Of a stretch of 8,940 bases of DNA, positions 1-7,156 are shown piece after piece. Each line of letters begins with the position of its first letter. The stretch's first letter is position 1. This DNA is from an uncultured Bacteroidales bacterium. GTDB lineage: Bacteria; Bacteroidota; Bacteroidia; Bacteroidales; UBA932. The DNA lies in NCBI GenBank assembly GCA_946545765.1, contig CAMNNS010000057.1, positions 1-8,940 of the forward strand, in the 5' to 3' direction. Both the position numbers and the translations under genes were made by a program. Under the pieces are notes generated by a model. The model made no database searches. It was not told the DNA's origin and saw only the letters and a program-made list of their open reading frames with translations.

Positions 1-1
1 T

Positions 2-283
2 ACAATCAAAGATTTTGAATCAACTGCACAAGGGGTAAACTTTATGGTATCAACTACAGAATTTTTTGTCCCATTAGCAATAAATATAGAGGAGGAGAGG
101 GTAAAAATTATAGGAGAAATAGAGAGGTTTACAAAGTTTTTAAATGGTGTAGAGAAAAAATTATCTAACGAAAAGTTTGTAAATAGCGCTCCTGCAGAAG
201 TAGTAGAATTGGAGAGAAAAAAGAAAAATGATGCCACAGAAAAACTTAAGAGCTTAAATGAAACACTACAAAGGCTTAAATAA
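2..283 (+). CDS. valS: Valyl-tRNA synthetase, C-terminal fragment (5' end outside window)
   Basis: This is the last 93 codons of valyl-tRNA synthetase, the cytoplasmic enzyme that charges tRNA-Val. The frame is open from the window edge, so the ATG at 44 is internal and not the start. The visible part is the C-terminal antiparallel coiled-coil arm that contacts tRNA. It has the typical run INIEEE, then helix 1, then VEKKLSNEKFVNSAP, then VELERKKKNDA and a final helix. KKLSNEKFV.NAP followed by V.ERKK is characteristic of ValS C-termini. The catalytic domain, editing domain and anticodon-binding domain lie upstream. The last 26 bases overlap the start of the downstream cation pump in another frame, suggesting translational coupling. 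The identification rests only on this tail, but the motif is distinctive. Confidence 0.93.
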   Translation, partial: TIKDFESTAQGVNFMVSTTEFFVPLAINIEEERVKIIGEIERFTKFLNGVEKKLSNEKFVNSAPAEVVELERKKKNDATEKLKSLNETLQRLK

Positions 284-2876
284 TAAACAAGTATCGGAAA
301 GTAGAGAAAAGTGGGGTAGTAATATAATCTCACCACCAAAAAGAGAAGGATGGTTTAAACTTCTTTTAAAAAAGTTTAACGACCCATTGATTAAGATATT
401 GTTAGTAGCTGCAACTATTTCTATTCTAATAAATATATTAGATAAACATACCTCTATCATAGAGAGTCTGGGTATTATTTTAGCTATCTTGATAGCAACT
501 ATTGTCTCTTTTATAAATGAATACAAAGCAAATAAAGAGTTTGATATTGTAAATAAAATTAACGATGAAACTCTTGTAAAGGTAATTAGAGATATAAATG
601 ACGAGAGTGTTGTTGTTGAACTTCCAAAAGTAGATATTGTTGTAGGAGATTATATTATAATATCTGCTGGAGATGAAATACCAGCAGATGGTCATTTATT
701 AGATTCTATAGATCTTAAGGTTAATGAATCTTCTTTAAATGGAGAATCTGAACCTGCAAAAAAAACACATATAGAGAGTACTAATTATAATACCGCGTAC
801 TCACCAAATAAGCTTTACAGAGGGACAACAGTTTCTGAAGGAGAAGGAGTATATATGGTTGATTTTGTGGGTGATGATACAGAAATTGGAAAAACTGCAA
901 AACAAGCTACAGAAGTTGTAAAAATAAAAACCCCATTACAATTACAATTAGAAAAATTAGGGAAACAAATAGGTTTAATAGGTTTGTTAGTTGCAGGTCT
1001 AACTTTTATAGTTCTCTTAATAACAGCAATTCTTAAAAAAGAAATAATTACACCGCTTTTTGATGTTGCCAATCTGACAACTAATATCCTTATTATAGTG
1101 GAGTTTTTTATGGTTGCTATTACTTTAGTTGTAATGGCTGTACCAGAAGGACTTCCTATGAGTATAACATTAAGTATGGCTTATAGTATGAGAAAAATGG
1201 CAAAGAGTCATACTTTGATTAGAAAGTTAGATGCCTGTGAGACAATGGGTGCTACTACTGTAATTTGTACTGATAAGACTGGCACTCTAACACTTAATAA
1301 AATGAGTGTTGTGTTTATCTCTAACAAATTGTCTGATAGTGTAGCATTAGATATTGCCAACAATACAACTGCATTCTTAAATGGTGATGAGGTTATAGGG
1401 AACCAAACAGAGGGTGCTTTATTATTACATCTTAAATCTGAAGGGTATAATTATAAAGAACTTAGAGATAATGCTCAAATTATAAAAAGAATCCCTTTCT
1501 CTTCTACAATTAAATATATGGCAACTCTATATACTTCTAATGGGGTAATTAGATTGGCAATAAAAGGGGCACCAGAGATTGTATTATCTAAATGTTCAAA
1601 TGTAGATGCAAGTTCTATAATTAAAGAAATCTCAAAATACCAATCTAAAGGGCTTAGAGCACTTGTAATGTGTTCAAAAGTGATAGATTCTAAATTCATT
1701 GATACCAATAATATAGATTCTATAACAGAAGAATTGATTACAAAAGGGGAATTCACCCTTGATAGTTATGTTGCATTAGAAGATCCTATTAGGAGTGATG
1801 TCCCATACTCTATGGAGATGTGTAATAGTGCAGGGGTAAATGTTAAAATTATTACAGGAGATACATCTCTTACAGCTATAACAATTGCAAAAGAGAGTGG
1901 TTTATGGAGAGATGGTGATACTTTAGAGAAAAATTCTATAACTGGATATGATTTTGAAAACATTTCAGATGAGCAAGCAATAAAAATTCTACCCGATATT
2001 AAGGTAATGTCAAGAGCTAAACCTGCAGACAAGATGCGATTAGTAAGGTTGTTACAGTCTATGGGTGAAATAGTTGCAGTAACTGGCGATGGGACAAATG
2101 ATGCCCCTGCTTTAAATTATGCAAATGTTGGACTTGCAATGGGAAGTGGAACATCTACTGCAAAAGAGAGTAGTGATATAATATTGTTAAACAATTCTTT
2201 TACAAGTGTTGTTTCGGCGATAAAATGGGGTAGAACCATATATAGAAATATTCAAAAATTTATTGTTTTTCAATTAACAGTAAATGTAGCTGCACTACTT
2301 ACAGCGCTATTAGGTCCTTTCTTTGGGATAGAATTACCTTTAACTGTTACTCAGATTTTGTGGATTAACTTGATTATGGATACACTTGCTGCTATTGCTT
2401 TAGCTACAGAATTGCCAAGTGAAAACATTATGAATGAGAGACCAAGAAACATAAAGGATTCTATTATTACTAAAAAGATGTTTAAAAATATTTTAATTTT
2501 TGGTATCTCATTTTTTATCTTATCCTTTTTAGTTTTACTAATAGAGCAGATTTTTGTAAATGATGGAAATCTATTTTCATTGGAGAATCTAACTATTTTC
2601 TTTACATTTTTTGTAATGTTGCAGCTTTGGAATATGTTAAATATTAAGGTGTTTCCCAAGAGAGAGTCTTCTTTATTGTCCTTGACAAAAAATAAAGCTT
2701 TTCTGATAATATTTTTAACAATATTTATTTTACAAATTATAATAGTAAACTTTGGTGGTGTTGTAATGAGAACAACTCCAATTAGTTTTAAAAGTTGGAT
2801 TGTTTTGATATTGGTAACTTCACCTGTATTTATTATACCAGAAATCTATAGGGTTGTTAAAAGTAAAAACAAATAA
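258..2876 (+). CDS. Calcium-translocating P-type ATPase, PMCA (IIB) type
   Basis: An 872-residue inner-membrane cation pump, full length for the family, probably exporting Ca2+ using ATP. Visible landmarks in order: cation-ATPase N-terminal region (residues 1-40); M1/M2 around 43-88; actuator loop with NGES at 161-164 (TGES in many relatives); M3 about 237-260; M4 with PEGLP at 296-300; phosphorylation site DKTGT with the acceptor Asp at 339; nucleotide-binding KGAPE at 436-440; TGD at 533-535; TGDGTNDAP from 609; M6 with Asn704 and Asp708 in NLIMD; further membrane helices to about 860. Glu297, Asn704 and Asp708 are the ligands expected for the single Ca2+ site of PMCA-type pumps. The start at 258 lies inside valS. 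It is supported by the conserved N-terminal YKGL..QV.ESR..WG.N, and no later Met could replace it. Substrate is inferred from family; another divalent cation cannot be excluded. Confidence 0.95.
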   Translation: MKHYKGLNNKQVSESREKWGSNIISPPKREGWFKLLLKKFNDPLIKILLVAATISILINILDKHTSIIESLGIILAILIATIVSFINEYKANKEFDIVNKINDETLVKVIRDINDESVVVELPKVDIVVGDYIIISAGDEIPADGHLLDSIDLKVNESSLNGESEPAKKTHIESTNYNTAYSPNKLYRGTTVSEGEGVYMVDFVGDDTEIGKTAKQATEVVKIKTPLQLQLEKLGKQIGLIGLLVAGLTFIVLLITAILKKEIITPLFDVANLTTNILIIVEFFMVAITLVVMAVPEGLPMSITLSMAYSMRKMAKSHTLIRKLDACETMGATTVICTDKTGTLTLNKMSVVFISNKLSDSVALDIANNTTAFLNGDEVIGNQTEGALLLHLKSEGYNYKELRDNAQIIKRIPFSSTIKYMATLYTSNGVIRLAIKGAPEIVLSKCSNVDASSIIKEISKYQSKGLRALVMCSKVIDSKFIDTNNIDSITEELITKGEFTLDSYVALEDPIRSDVPYSMEMCNSAGVNVKIITGDTSLTAITIAKESGLWRDGDTLEKNSITGYDFENISDEQAIKILPDIKVMSRAKPADKMRLVRLLQSMGEIVAVTGDGTNDAPALNYANVGLAMGSGTSTAKESSDIILLNNSFTSVVSAIKWGRTIYRNIQKFIVFQLTVNVAALLTALLGPFFGIELPLTVTQILWINLIMDTLAAIALATELPSENIMNERPRNIKDSIITKKMFKNILIFGISFFILSFLVLLIEQIFVNDGNLFSLENLTIFFTFFVMLQLWNMLNIKVFPKRESSLLSLTKNKAFLIIFLTIFILQIIIVNFGGVVMRTTPISFKSWIVLILVTSPVFIIPEIYRVVKSKNK

Positions 2877-2883
2877 AAATTAT

Positions 2884-3309
2884 ATGTATATTTCTGAATA
2901 TAAAATAGATGTAAGATATTACGAAACAGACACAATGGGAATAGTTCACCATTCAAATTACGTTAGATATTTTGAATGTGGAAGAAATGAGATGTTAAAA
3001 GGGTTAAATATGCCTATCGAAGTTATGGAGAGGGAGAACTATATGTTGCCTGTTGTGAGTGTAGATATACATTATAAATTGCCAGCAAGAATGGGAGATA
3101 CTCTTAGAGTGGTCACCAAATTGTCTAAATGGCCAAAGGCAAAAATATATCTTGAGCAAGAGATTTATAATGAGCGTAAAGAGTTGATTTGTTACGGTAC
3201 TGTAGTGGTAGGCTTTATAAAGGGAGATACAAGAATTCCAACACGAACCCCTGAGTTTTTCTTGAAGAATATAGAGCCATATTTTACAGAAGATGAGAAA
3301 AATAATTAA
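2884..3309 (+). CDS. Acyl-CoA thioesterase, YbgC/4-hydroxybenzoyl-CoA thioesterase family
   Basis: A 141-residue single hot-dog-fold protein that probably hydrolyses acyl-CoA thioesters in the cytoplasm. The N-terminal signature YYETDTMGIVHHSNYVRYFE (residues 12-31) is that of the YbgC/4HBT family. Asp16 is the predicted catalytic residue, followed by the G-x-V-x-H-x-N-Y pattern at 19-26. Length is normal (130-150). I chose ATG 2884 over the in-frame TTG at 2854: the TTG would put 23 bases inside the pump gene and add a Lys/Asn-rich tail not expected in the family. The gene begins 7 bases after the pump's stop, so the two are probably co-transcribed. YbgC genes often accompany tol-pal in proteobacteria; here the neighbour is tatA instead. 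The physiological acyl group cannot be read from sequence. Confidence 0.92.
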   Translation: MYISEYKIDVRYYETDTMGIVHHSNYVRYFECGRNEMLKGLNMPIEVMERENYMLPVVSVDIHYKLPARMGDTLRVVTKLSKWPKAKIYLEQEIYNERKELICYGTVVVGFIKGDTRIPTRTPEFFLKNIEPYFTEDEKNN

Positions 3310-3351
3310 TTTTGTATAGATAATTAACATTAACATAAAGAAATTTAAAAG

Positions 3352-3546
3352 ATGAGAACATTACTTTTTTTGGGGAGTTTGGGTTGGGGAGAAATTGTTG
3401 TAATTGCACTAATAATTCTACTGATTTTTGGTGGTAGAAAAATTCCTGAGTTAATGAGAGGTATAGGTAAAGGAATTAAGAGCTTTAAAGATGGGATGAA
3501 AGGGGTTGATGAGGAGATAAATCGCGATTTAGAGGATAAAAACTAA
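3352..3546 (+). CDS. tatA: Sec-independent (twin-arginine) translocase subunit TatA/TatE type
   Basis: A 64-residue pore-forming subunit of the Tat system, which exports folded proteins across the inner membrane. The architecture is standard: short N-terminus, one membrane helix at about 11-26 with a conserved acidic residue (Glu14), the FG hinge at 26-27, then the amphipathic helix with GGRKIPELMRGIGKGIKSFK (27-46) and an acidic tail. It is shorter than typical TatB and keeps the TatA-type FGG.K.PEL hinge, so TatA is the better call. tatC follows after 116 bases and no tatB lies between, suggesting a TatA-TatC system in which TatA may serve both roles. The ATG follows an A-rich stretch rather than a Shine-Dalgarno sequence, usual for Bacteroidetes. 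The gene contains an AAATCGCGATTT palindrome near its 3' end. Confidence 0.93.
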   Translation: MRTLLFLGSLGWGEIVVIALIILLIFGGRKIPELMRGIGKGIKSFKDGMKGVDEEINRDLEDKN

Positions 3547-3662
3547 TCTAAATTATTATCACTAATATTATTATCGAAGTAAAGGCTAATTTATATTAGT
3601 CTTAATATGTATTATTATGTACATTATTAAATAGATAGTAGATTATTAATTTAGAACAATAT
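3547..3662 (+). other. AT-rich tatA-tatC intergenic gap with an inverted repeat
   Basis: This is the longest gap in the + strand gene run, with very few G or C bases. It contains an 8-base inverted repeat, ACTAATAT at 3561-3568 and ATATTAGT at 3593-3600, separated by 24 bases. The stem is nearly all A/T and no T-run follows, so it does not look like an intrinsic terminator. No TAnnTTTG -7 box is present, so I see no good promoter for tatC here. tatC is likely read from upstream, and the gap may be a leader or an mRNA processing region (inference). Confidence 0.35.
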
Positions 3663-4448
3663 ATGGCAGAAAAGGAGATGACATTCTGGGAGCATTTAGA
3701 CGAACTTAGAAAAGTTTTGTTTAGAGTTGCTATCGCCATTTTAGTTGTTGCTATTGCCCTTTTTTTTGCCAAAGAATTTATTTTTGACAATATAATATTT
3801 GCCCCTACAAGGGATGGTTTTATATTGTACAAATGGATAAATTATCTTTTAAATCTTTTTGGTGGAGAAGCACTTGAGAGTTTTAATCTTAAAATTATCA
3901 ATATAGATTTAACTGCACAGTTTTTTATCCATTTGAGTACAACTTTTTATCTATCATTAGTTATTTGTACACCTTATGCCCTATATCAGCTGTGGACATT
4001 TGTCTCACCTGCATTATATCCTAAGGAGAAAAAAGGGGCTAAAAAGGCTTTTGGATTTGCCTCTATTCTATTTTATTTAGGTTTAGTAGTTGGGTACTAT
4101 CTGGTTTTTCCTTTAACATTAAGATTTTTAGGGACATATCAAGTTAGTGAAAGTGTTAATAATGATATTTCTCTCAGATCTTATATATCGATGTTTGTCT
4201 CTCTTATTTTAATAATGGGAATAGTATTTGAACTACCAAGTGTTGCTGCAATCTTATCGCGATTAGGTCTGATTACAAAAGAGTTATTAAAAAAATACAG
4301 AAGGCACGCATTTGTAATTTTGCTTATATTGGCTGCTATTATTACCCCATCGGGAGACCCTTTTACCCTTTTTGCCGTTGGACTTCCACTTTATGCCCTT
4401 TATGAAGTAAGCATAGTTGTTTGTAAAAAGAAAAGGATTGAGAGTTAA
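3663..4448 (+). CDS. tatC: Twin-arginine translocase subunit TatC
   Basis: A 261-residue inner-membrane receptor that recognises twin-arginine signal peptides and recruits TatA. The cytoplasmic N-terminus has the hallmark FWEHLDELRK (residues 8-17) with conserved Glu14, which helps bind the RR motif. Six membrane helices are visible at about 17-37, 82-108, 131-152, 173-194, 217-231 and 232-252. FELPS near 189-193 carries the buried Glu190 that is conserved in the family. The C-terminal ITPSGDPFT motif begins near 227. Length matches the family. The first periplasmic loop (about 40-80) is fairly long, as often in Bacteroidetes. The start ATG has no Shine-Dalgarno sequence. The gene ends 14 bases before the ABC-F gene. 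Confidence 0.97.
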   Translation: MAEKEMTFWEHLDELRKVLFRVAIAILVVAIALFFAKEFIFDNIIFAPTRDGFILYKWINYLLNLFGGEALESFNLKIINIDLTAQFFIHLSTTFYLSLVICTPYALYQLWTFVSPALYPKEKKGAKKAFGFASILFYLGLVVGYYLVFPLTLRFLGTYQVSESVNNDISLRSYISMFVSLILIMGIVFELPSVAAILSRLGLITKELLKKYRRHAFVILLILAAIITPSGDPFTLFAVGLPLYALYEVSIVVCKKKRIES

Positions 4449-4462
4449 ATTTTATCGCGATT

Positions 4463-6367
4463 ATGATTACAATTAACAATTTGACACTTTCTTGGGGAGG
4501 TTTTACACTGTTAGATGATATAAATTTTCATATTGGTGATAATGAGAAAATTGGTTTAGTAGGGAAAAATGGGGCGGGTAAATCTACACTTCTTAAAATT
4601 ATACTTGGAATTCAGCAACCTACATCGGGAAAGATAACTACCACAAAAGGGGAGAAGATTGGCTATTTGCCACAACAAATGGAACATTCTAAAGAGAATA
4701 GCGTTATAGAAGAGACTCTTAAAGCGTTTGATTCTCTATTTGAAATACATAAAAAAATAGAAGAAATAAATCTTCAGCTTACAGAGAGAACTGATTATGA
4801 ATCTGATAGTTATTCTAAACTTATTATTGAGTTGAATAACTTAACAGATAAAGTAAATATAATGGAGAGTGAACCTCCTTTATCTCAGGCAGAAAAAGTG
4901 TTATGTGGTTTAGGTTTTAAAAAAGAGGAGTTCAATAGACCTACATCTACTTTAAGCCAAGGTTGGAATATGAGGATTGAATTGGCTAAAATTTTATTAT
5001 CTAAACCCGATACTCTATTATTAGACGAACCAACGAATCACCTTGATATAGAATCTATTCAATGGTTTGAAAATTATCTTAAATCTTATAAAGGGGCAGT
5101 TATCTTAATTTCTCATGATAGAAAATTTTTAGACAATATTACTAAAAGGACCGTTGAGATAATGTTGGGTAAATTGTATGATTATAAAGTACCTTATTCT
5201 ACCTATAAAGAACTGAGAAGTGAAAGGATGGAGCAACAGAGGGCTGCTTTTGAGAATCAACAAAAGATGATAGAGAAAACTGAGGAGTTTATTGAGAGAT
5301 TCAGATATAAAGCGACAAAAAGTAATCAGGTGCAAAGCCGTATAAAACAGTTAGATAAATTAGAGAGGATTACAATTGATTTAGAGGACAATTCTGCACT
5401 TTCTGTAAAATTTCCACCAGCTCCAAGGAGTGGACAAGTAGTATTTAAGGCAGATGATGCGAAAATTGGTTATGGTGAGAAGGTTATAATTGATAAAGTT
5501 AATATGGTTATAGATAGGGGAGAAAAGGTCGCATTTTTAGGTAGAAACGGAGAAGGAAAAACAACTCTCATTAAGATCCTAACAAAGCAATTATCACCTT
5601 TAGATGGTAAATGTGAAATAGGGTACAATGTTGAATTAGGATATTATGCACAAAATCAGGATGATATTTTAGATAAAAATGATACTGTCTTCTCAACTTT
5701 AGACAAAATTGCAGTTGGGGATATAAGGACAAAATTAAGAGACATTTTAGGGGGATTTTTATTTAAAGGTGAGGATATAGATAAAAAAGTATCTGTTTTA
5801 TCGGGTGGAGAGAGGGCAAGATTGGCAATGGCAAAACTAATACTTAAACCATATAATCTATTGGTTTTGGATGAGCCAACTAACCATATGGATATTAAGA
5901 GTAAAGATATTTTAAAACAAGCTTTGAAAAATTATGATGGGACATTAGTTATTGTCTCTCACGATAGAGATTTCTTAGATAATTTGGTAGATAAAGTTTA
6001 TGAATTTAAAAGTGGTAGGGTTAAAGAGTTTTTGGGCGGAATTGAACCTTATTTAGATTATCTGAAAAAGCGAGAGATTGATTTTACCCCTATAAAAGAA
6101 GTAAAGGACAAAGGGGTAAAAGTTGTTAATGAAGTTTCTAAACACCCAGAAAATAAAATAATTAGAGAGGAGAATAGAAAAAAGAAAAAAGATGTTGAAA
6201 AATTAGAGAATCAAATCGCTGAGTTAGATTACAAACTATCCGAGATAGAACTTAAGTTATCTAATAATTCTCCCGATACCGATATAGAAAAATTATCTAA
6301 TGATTATCTAAAAACAAAAGAAAACAGAGACAAACTAATGGAAGAGTGGGTGTTATTAAGTTCTTAA
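4463..6367 (+). CDS. ABC-F family ATPase (YheS/ABCF3-like, ribosome-associated)
   Basis: A 634-residue soluble protein with two ABC ATPase domains and no membrane segment, the mark of the ABC-F family that acts on the ribosome E site. Domain 1 has Walker A GKNGAGKST (34-42), signature LSQGW (164-168, Gln in place of the usual first Gly), Walker B with DEPTNHLD (188-195) and switch His218. A linker with charged helices (about 235-320, including ERFRYKATKSNQVQSR) corresponds to the P-site tRNA interaction motif. Domain 2 has Walker A GRNGEGKTT (360-368), signature LSGGE (446-450), DEPTNHMD (470-477) and switch His500. A Lys/Glu-rich coiled coil (about 565-630) ends the protein, as in Uup and YheS relatives. 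It is likely a housekeeping translation factor; nothing specifically points to antibiotic resistance. Its stop codon directly abuts that of the convergent methyltransferase gene. Confidence 0.95.
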   Translation: MITINNLTLSWGGFTLLDDINFHIGDNEKIGLVGKNGAGKSTLLKIILGIQQPTSGKITTTKGEKIGYLPQQMEHSKENSVIEETLKAFDSLFEIHKKIEEINLQLTERTDYESDSYSKLIIELNNLTDKVNIMESEPPLSQAEKVLCGLGFKKEEFNRPTSTLSQGWNMRIELAKILLSKPDTLLLDEPTNHLDIESIQWFENYLKSYKGAVILISHDRKFLDNITKRTVEIMLGKLYDYKVPYSTYKELRSERMEQQRAAFENQQKMIEKTEEFIERFRYKATKSNQVQSRIKQLDKLERITIDLEDNSALSVKFPPAPRSGQVVFKADDAKIGYGEKVIIDKVNMVIDRGEKVAFLGRNGEGKTTLIKILTKQLSPLDGKCEIGYNVELGYYAQNQDDILDKNDTVFSTLDKIAVGDIRTKLRDILGGFLFKGEDIDKKVSVLSGGERARLAMAKLILKPYNLLVLDEPTNHMDIKSKDILKQALKNYDGTLVIVSHDRDFLDNLVDKVYEFKSGRVKEFLGGIEPYLDYLKKREIDFTPIKEVKDKGVKVVNEVSKHPENKIIREENRKKKKDVEKLENQIAELDYKLSEIELKLSNNSPDTDIEKLSNDYLKTKENRDKLMEEWVLLSS

Positions 6368-7144
6368 TTACCTGCTCCTTAACAATGCTAATATAGCAGC
6401 TACAGAAGAGGCAACATTTAATGATTCGCTACCTGTAAATTCATCTCTACAAATAGTTTTACCAGAATTAGAGAATGATGGAATAAATATCTTATTCTCT
6501 TTTCCTAAAATCTCCTCTAAAGATTTAGAAATTCCATTTGATTCGTTACCAAATAAAATTACTGTATTTGATTTGTCTTTATTAGTAAAGAATTTATTGT
6601 TTGAGATAGGAGAACCATCGAGGAAAGTACCAAACAAATTCCAATTATTCTCTCTAAATGTTATCAATTCATCTTTTAAAGAACTTGTATAAATAACAGG
6701 CAATCTAAATAAAGCCCCCATTGTAGATTGCACACATTTAGGATTATAAAGTTCAACGCAATCTTCAGAGGCGAGAACTGCACTTACCCCAAACCACTCT
6801 GCTGTTCTAATAATAGTTCCAAAATTTCCTGGATCTTTAACATCATCTAATGCTATTACAATTTTATTTGAATAACTATTATTAAGAATATCGAGAGTTT
6901 TTAGTTCAAAATTAAATTGCTCTACAACAGCTAAAATTGGAGAAGGGGTAGATAGGGTAGAAATCTTTGACATTATCTCCTCTCCAATATCTTCTATTTT
7001 AACAATTTGGTGAACCTTAAATTTAGAATTAAGAGCTTCATTAACGAGTTTTTCACCCTCTACGATAAACATAGAGTGTTCTCTCCTATATTTCTTTTCT
7101 TTTAGAGAACGAATAAATTTTATTTGATTATTTGATAGTTTCAA
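6368..7144 (-). CDS. TrmH/SpoU-family RNA 2'-O-methyltransferase
   Basis: A 258-residue SPOUT enzyme that transfers a methyl group from S-adenosylmethionine to a ribose 2'-OH in rRNA or tRNA; the target nucleotide cannot be told from sequence. The N-terminal substrate-binding part (1-90) has the family run KKYRREHSMFIVEGEKLV. SPOUT motif 1 is DPGNFGTIIRTAEWFG (104-119) with Asn107 and Arg113. Motif 2 is FGNESNGIS (198-206) with Glu201. Motif 3 is GSESLNVASS (238-247) with Asn243. Between the usual IP.FSNSGK and GSESLN lie about eight residues (TICRDEFT) that look like an insertion in the loop before motif 3. The only sensible start is TTG at 7144: the frame is closed by a stop at 7156-7154 and no ATG lies upstream, while KLSNNQIKFIRSL is a typical N-terminus. 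It follows the decarboxylase by 12 bases, probably in one transcript. Confidence 0.94.
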   Translation of the reverse strand: MKLSNNQIKFIRSLKEKKYRREHSMFIVEGEKLVNEALNSKFKVHQIVKIEDIGEEIMSKISTLSTPSPILAVVEQFNFELKTLDILNNSYSNKIVIALDDVKDPGNFGTIIRTAEWFGVSAVLASEDCVELYNPKCVQSTMGALFRLPVIYTSSLKDELITFRENNWNLFGTFLDGSPISNNKFFTNKDKSNTVILFGNESNGISKSLEEILGKENKIFIPSFSNSGKTICRDEFTGSESLNVASSVAAILALLRSR

Positions 7145-7156
7145 AACTGATAGTTA

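Larger units (their letters stand above)
3519..4462. repeat. Three copies of the palindrome ATCGCGATT in the tat region
   Basis: The 9-mer ATCGCGATT occurs at 3521-3529 (inside tatA, within a 12-base palindrome AAATCGCGATTT at 3519-3530), at 4256-4264 (inside tatC) and at 4454-4462 (filling the end of the tatC/ABC-F gap, directly before the ATG). The core TCGCGA is rare in DNA this AT-rich, and I found it nowhere else in the window by eye. Two copies lie in coding sequence. The function is unknown; chance or a methylation/recognition site are both possible. Confidence 0.4.

Noticed and set aside
44..283. A 79-residue stand-alone coiled-coil protein starting at ATG 44
   Set aside because: The frame is open to the window edge and the sequence is the ValS C-terminal arm, so this is a fragment of a larger gene.
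266..2659. Several 70-100-residue frames opposite the pump gene
   Set aside because: They are antisense shadows of a strongly conserved gene, with no recognisable domain and no start context.
2854..2883. Longer thioesterase starting at TTG 2854
   Set aside because: It overlaps the pump by 23 bases and adds a non-conserved Lys/Asn-rich stretch; ATG 2884 gives the family-normal N-terminus.
3307..3314. TAATTTTG as a -7 box for tatA
   Set aside because: It matches the consensus but overlaps the thioesterase stop codon and has no TTG at -33; likely chance in AT-rich DNA.
3561..3600. Inverted repeat after tatA as an intrinsic terminator
   Set aside because: The stem is almost all A/T, the loop is 24 bases, and no T-run follows.
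4463..6367. ABC-F protein as an antibiotic-resistance factor
   Set aside because: The coiled-coil C-terminus, YheS-like linker and housekeeping context point to a general translation factor; nothing specific supports resistance.
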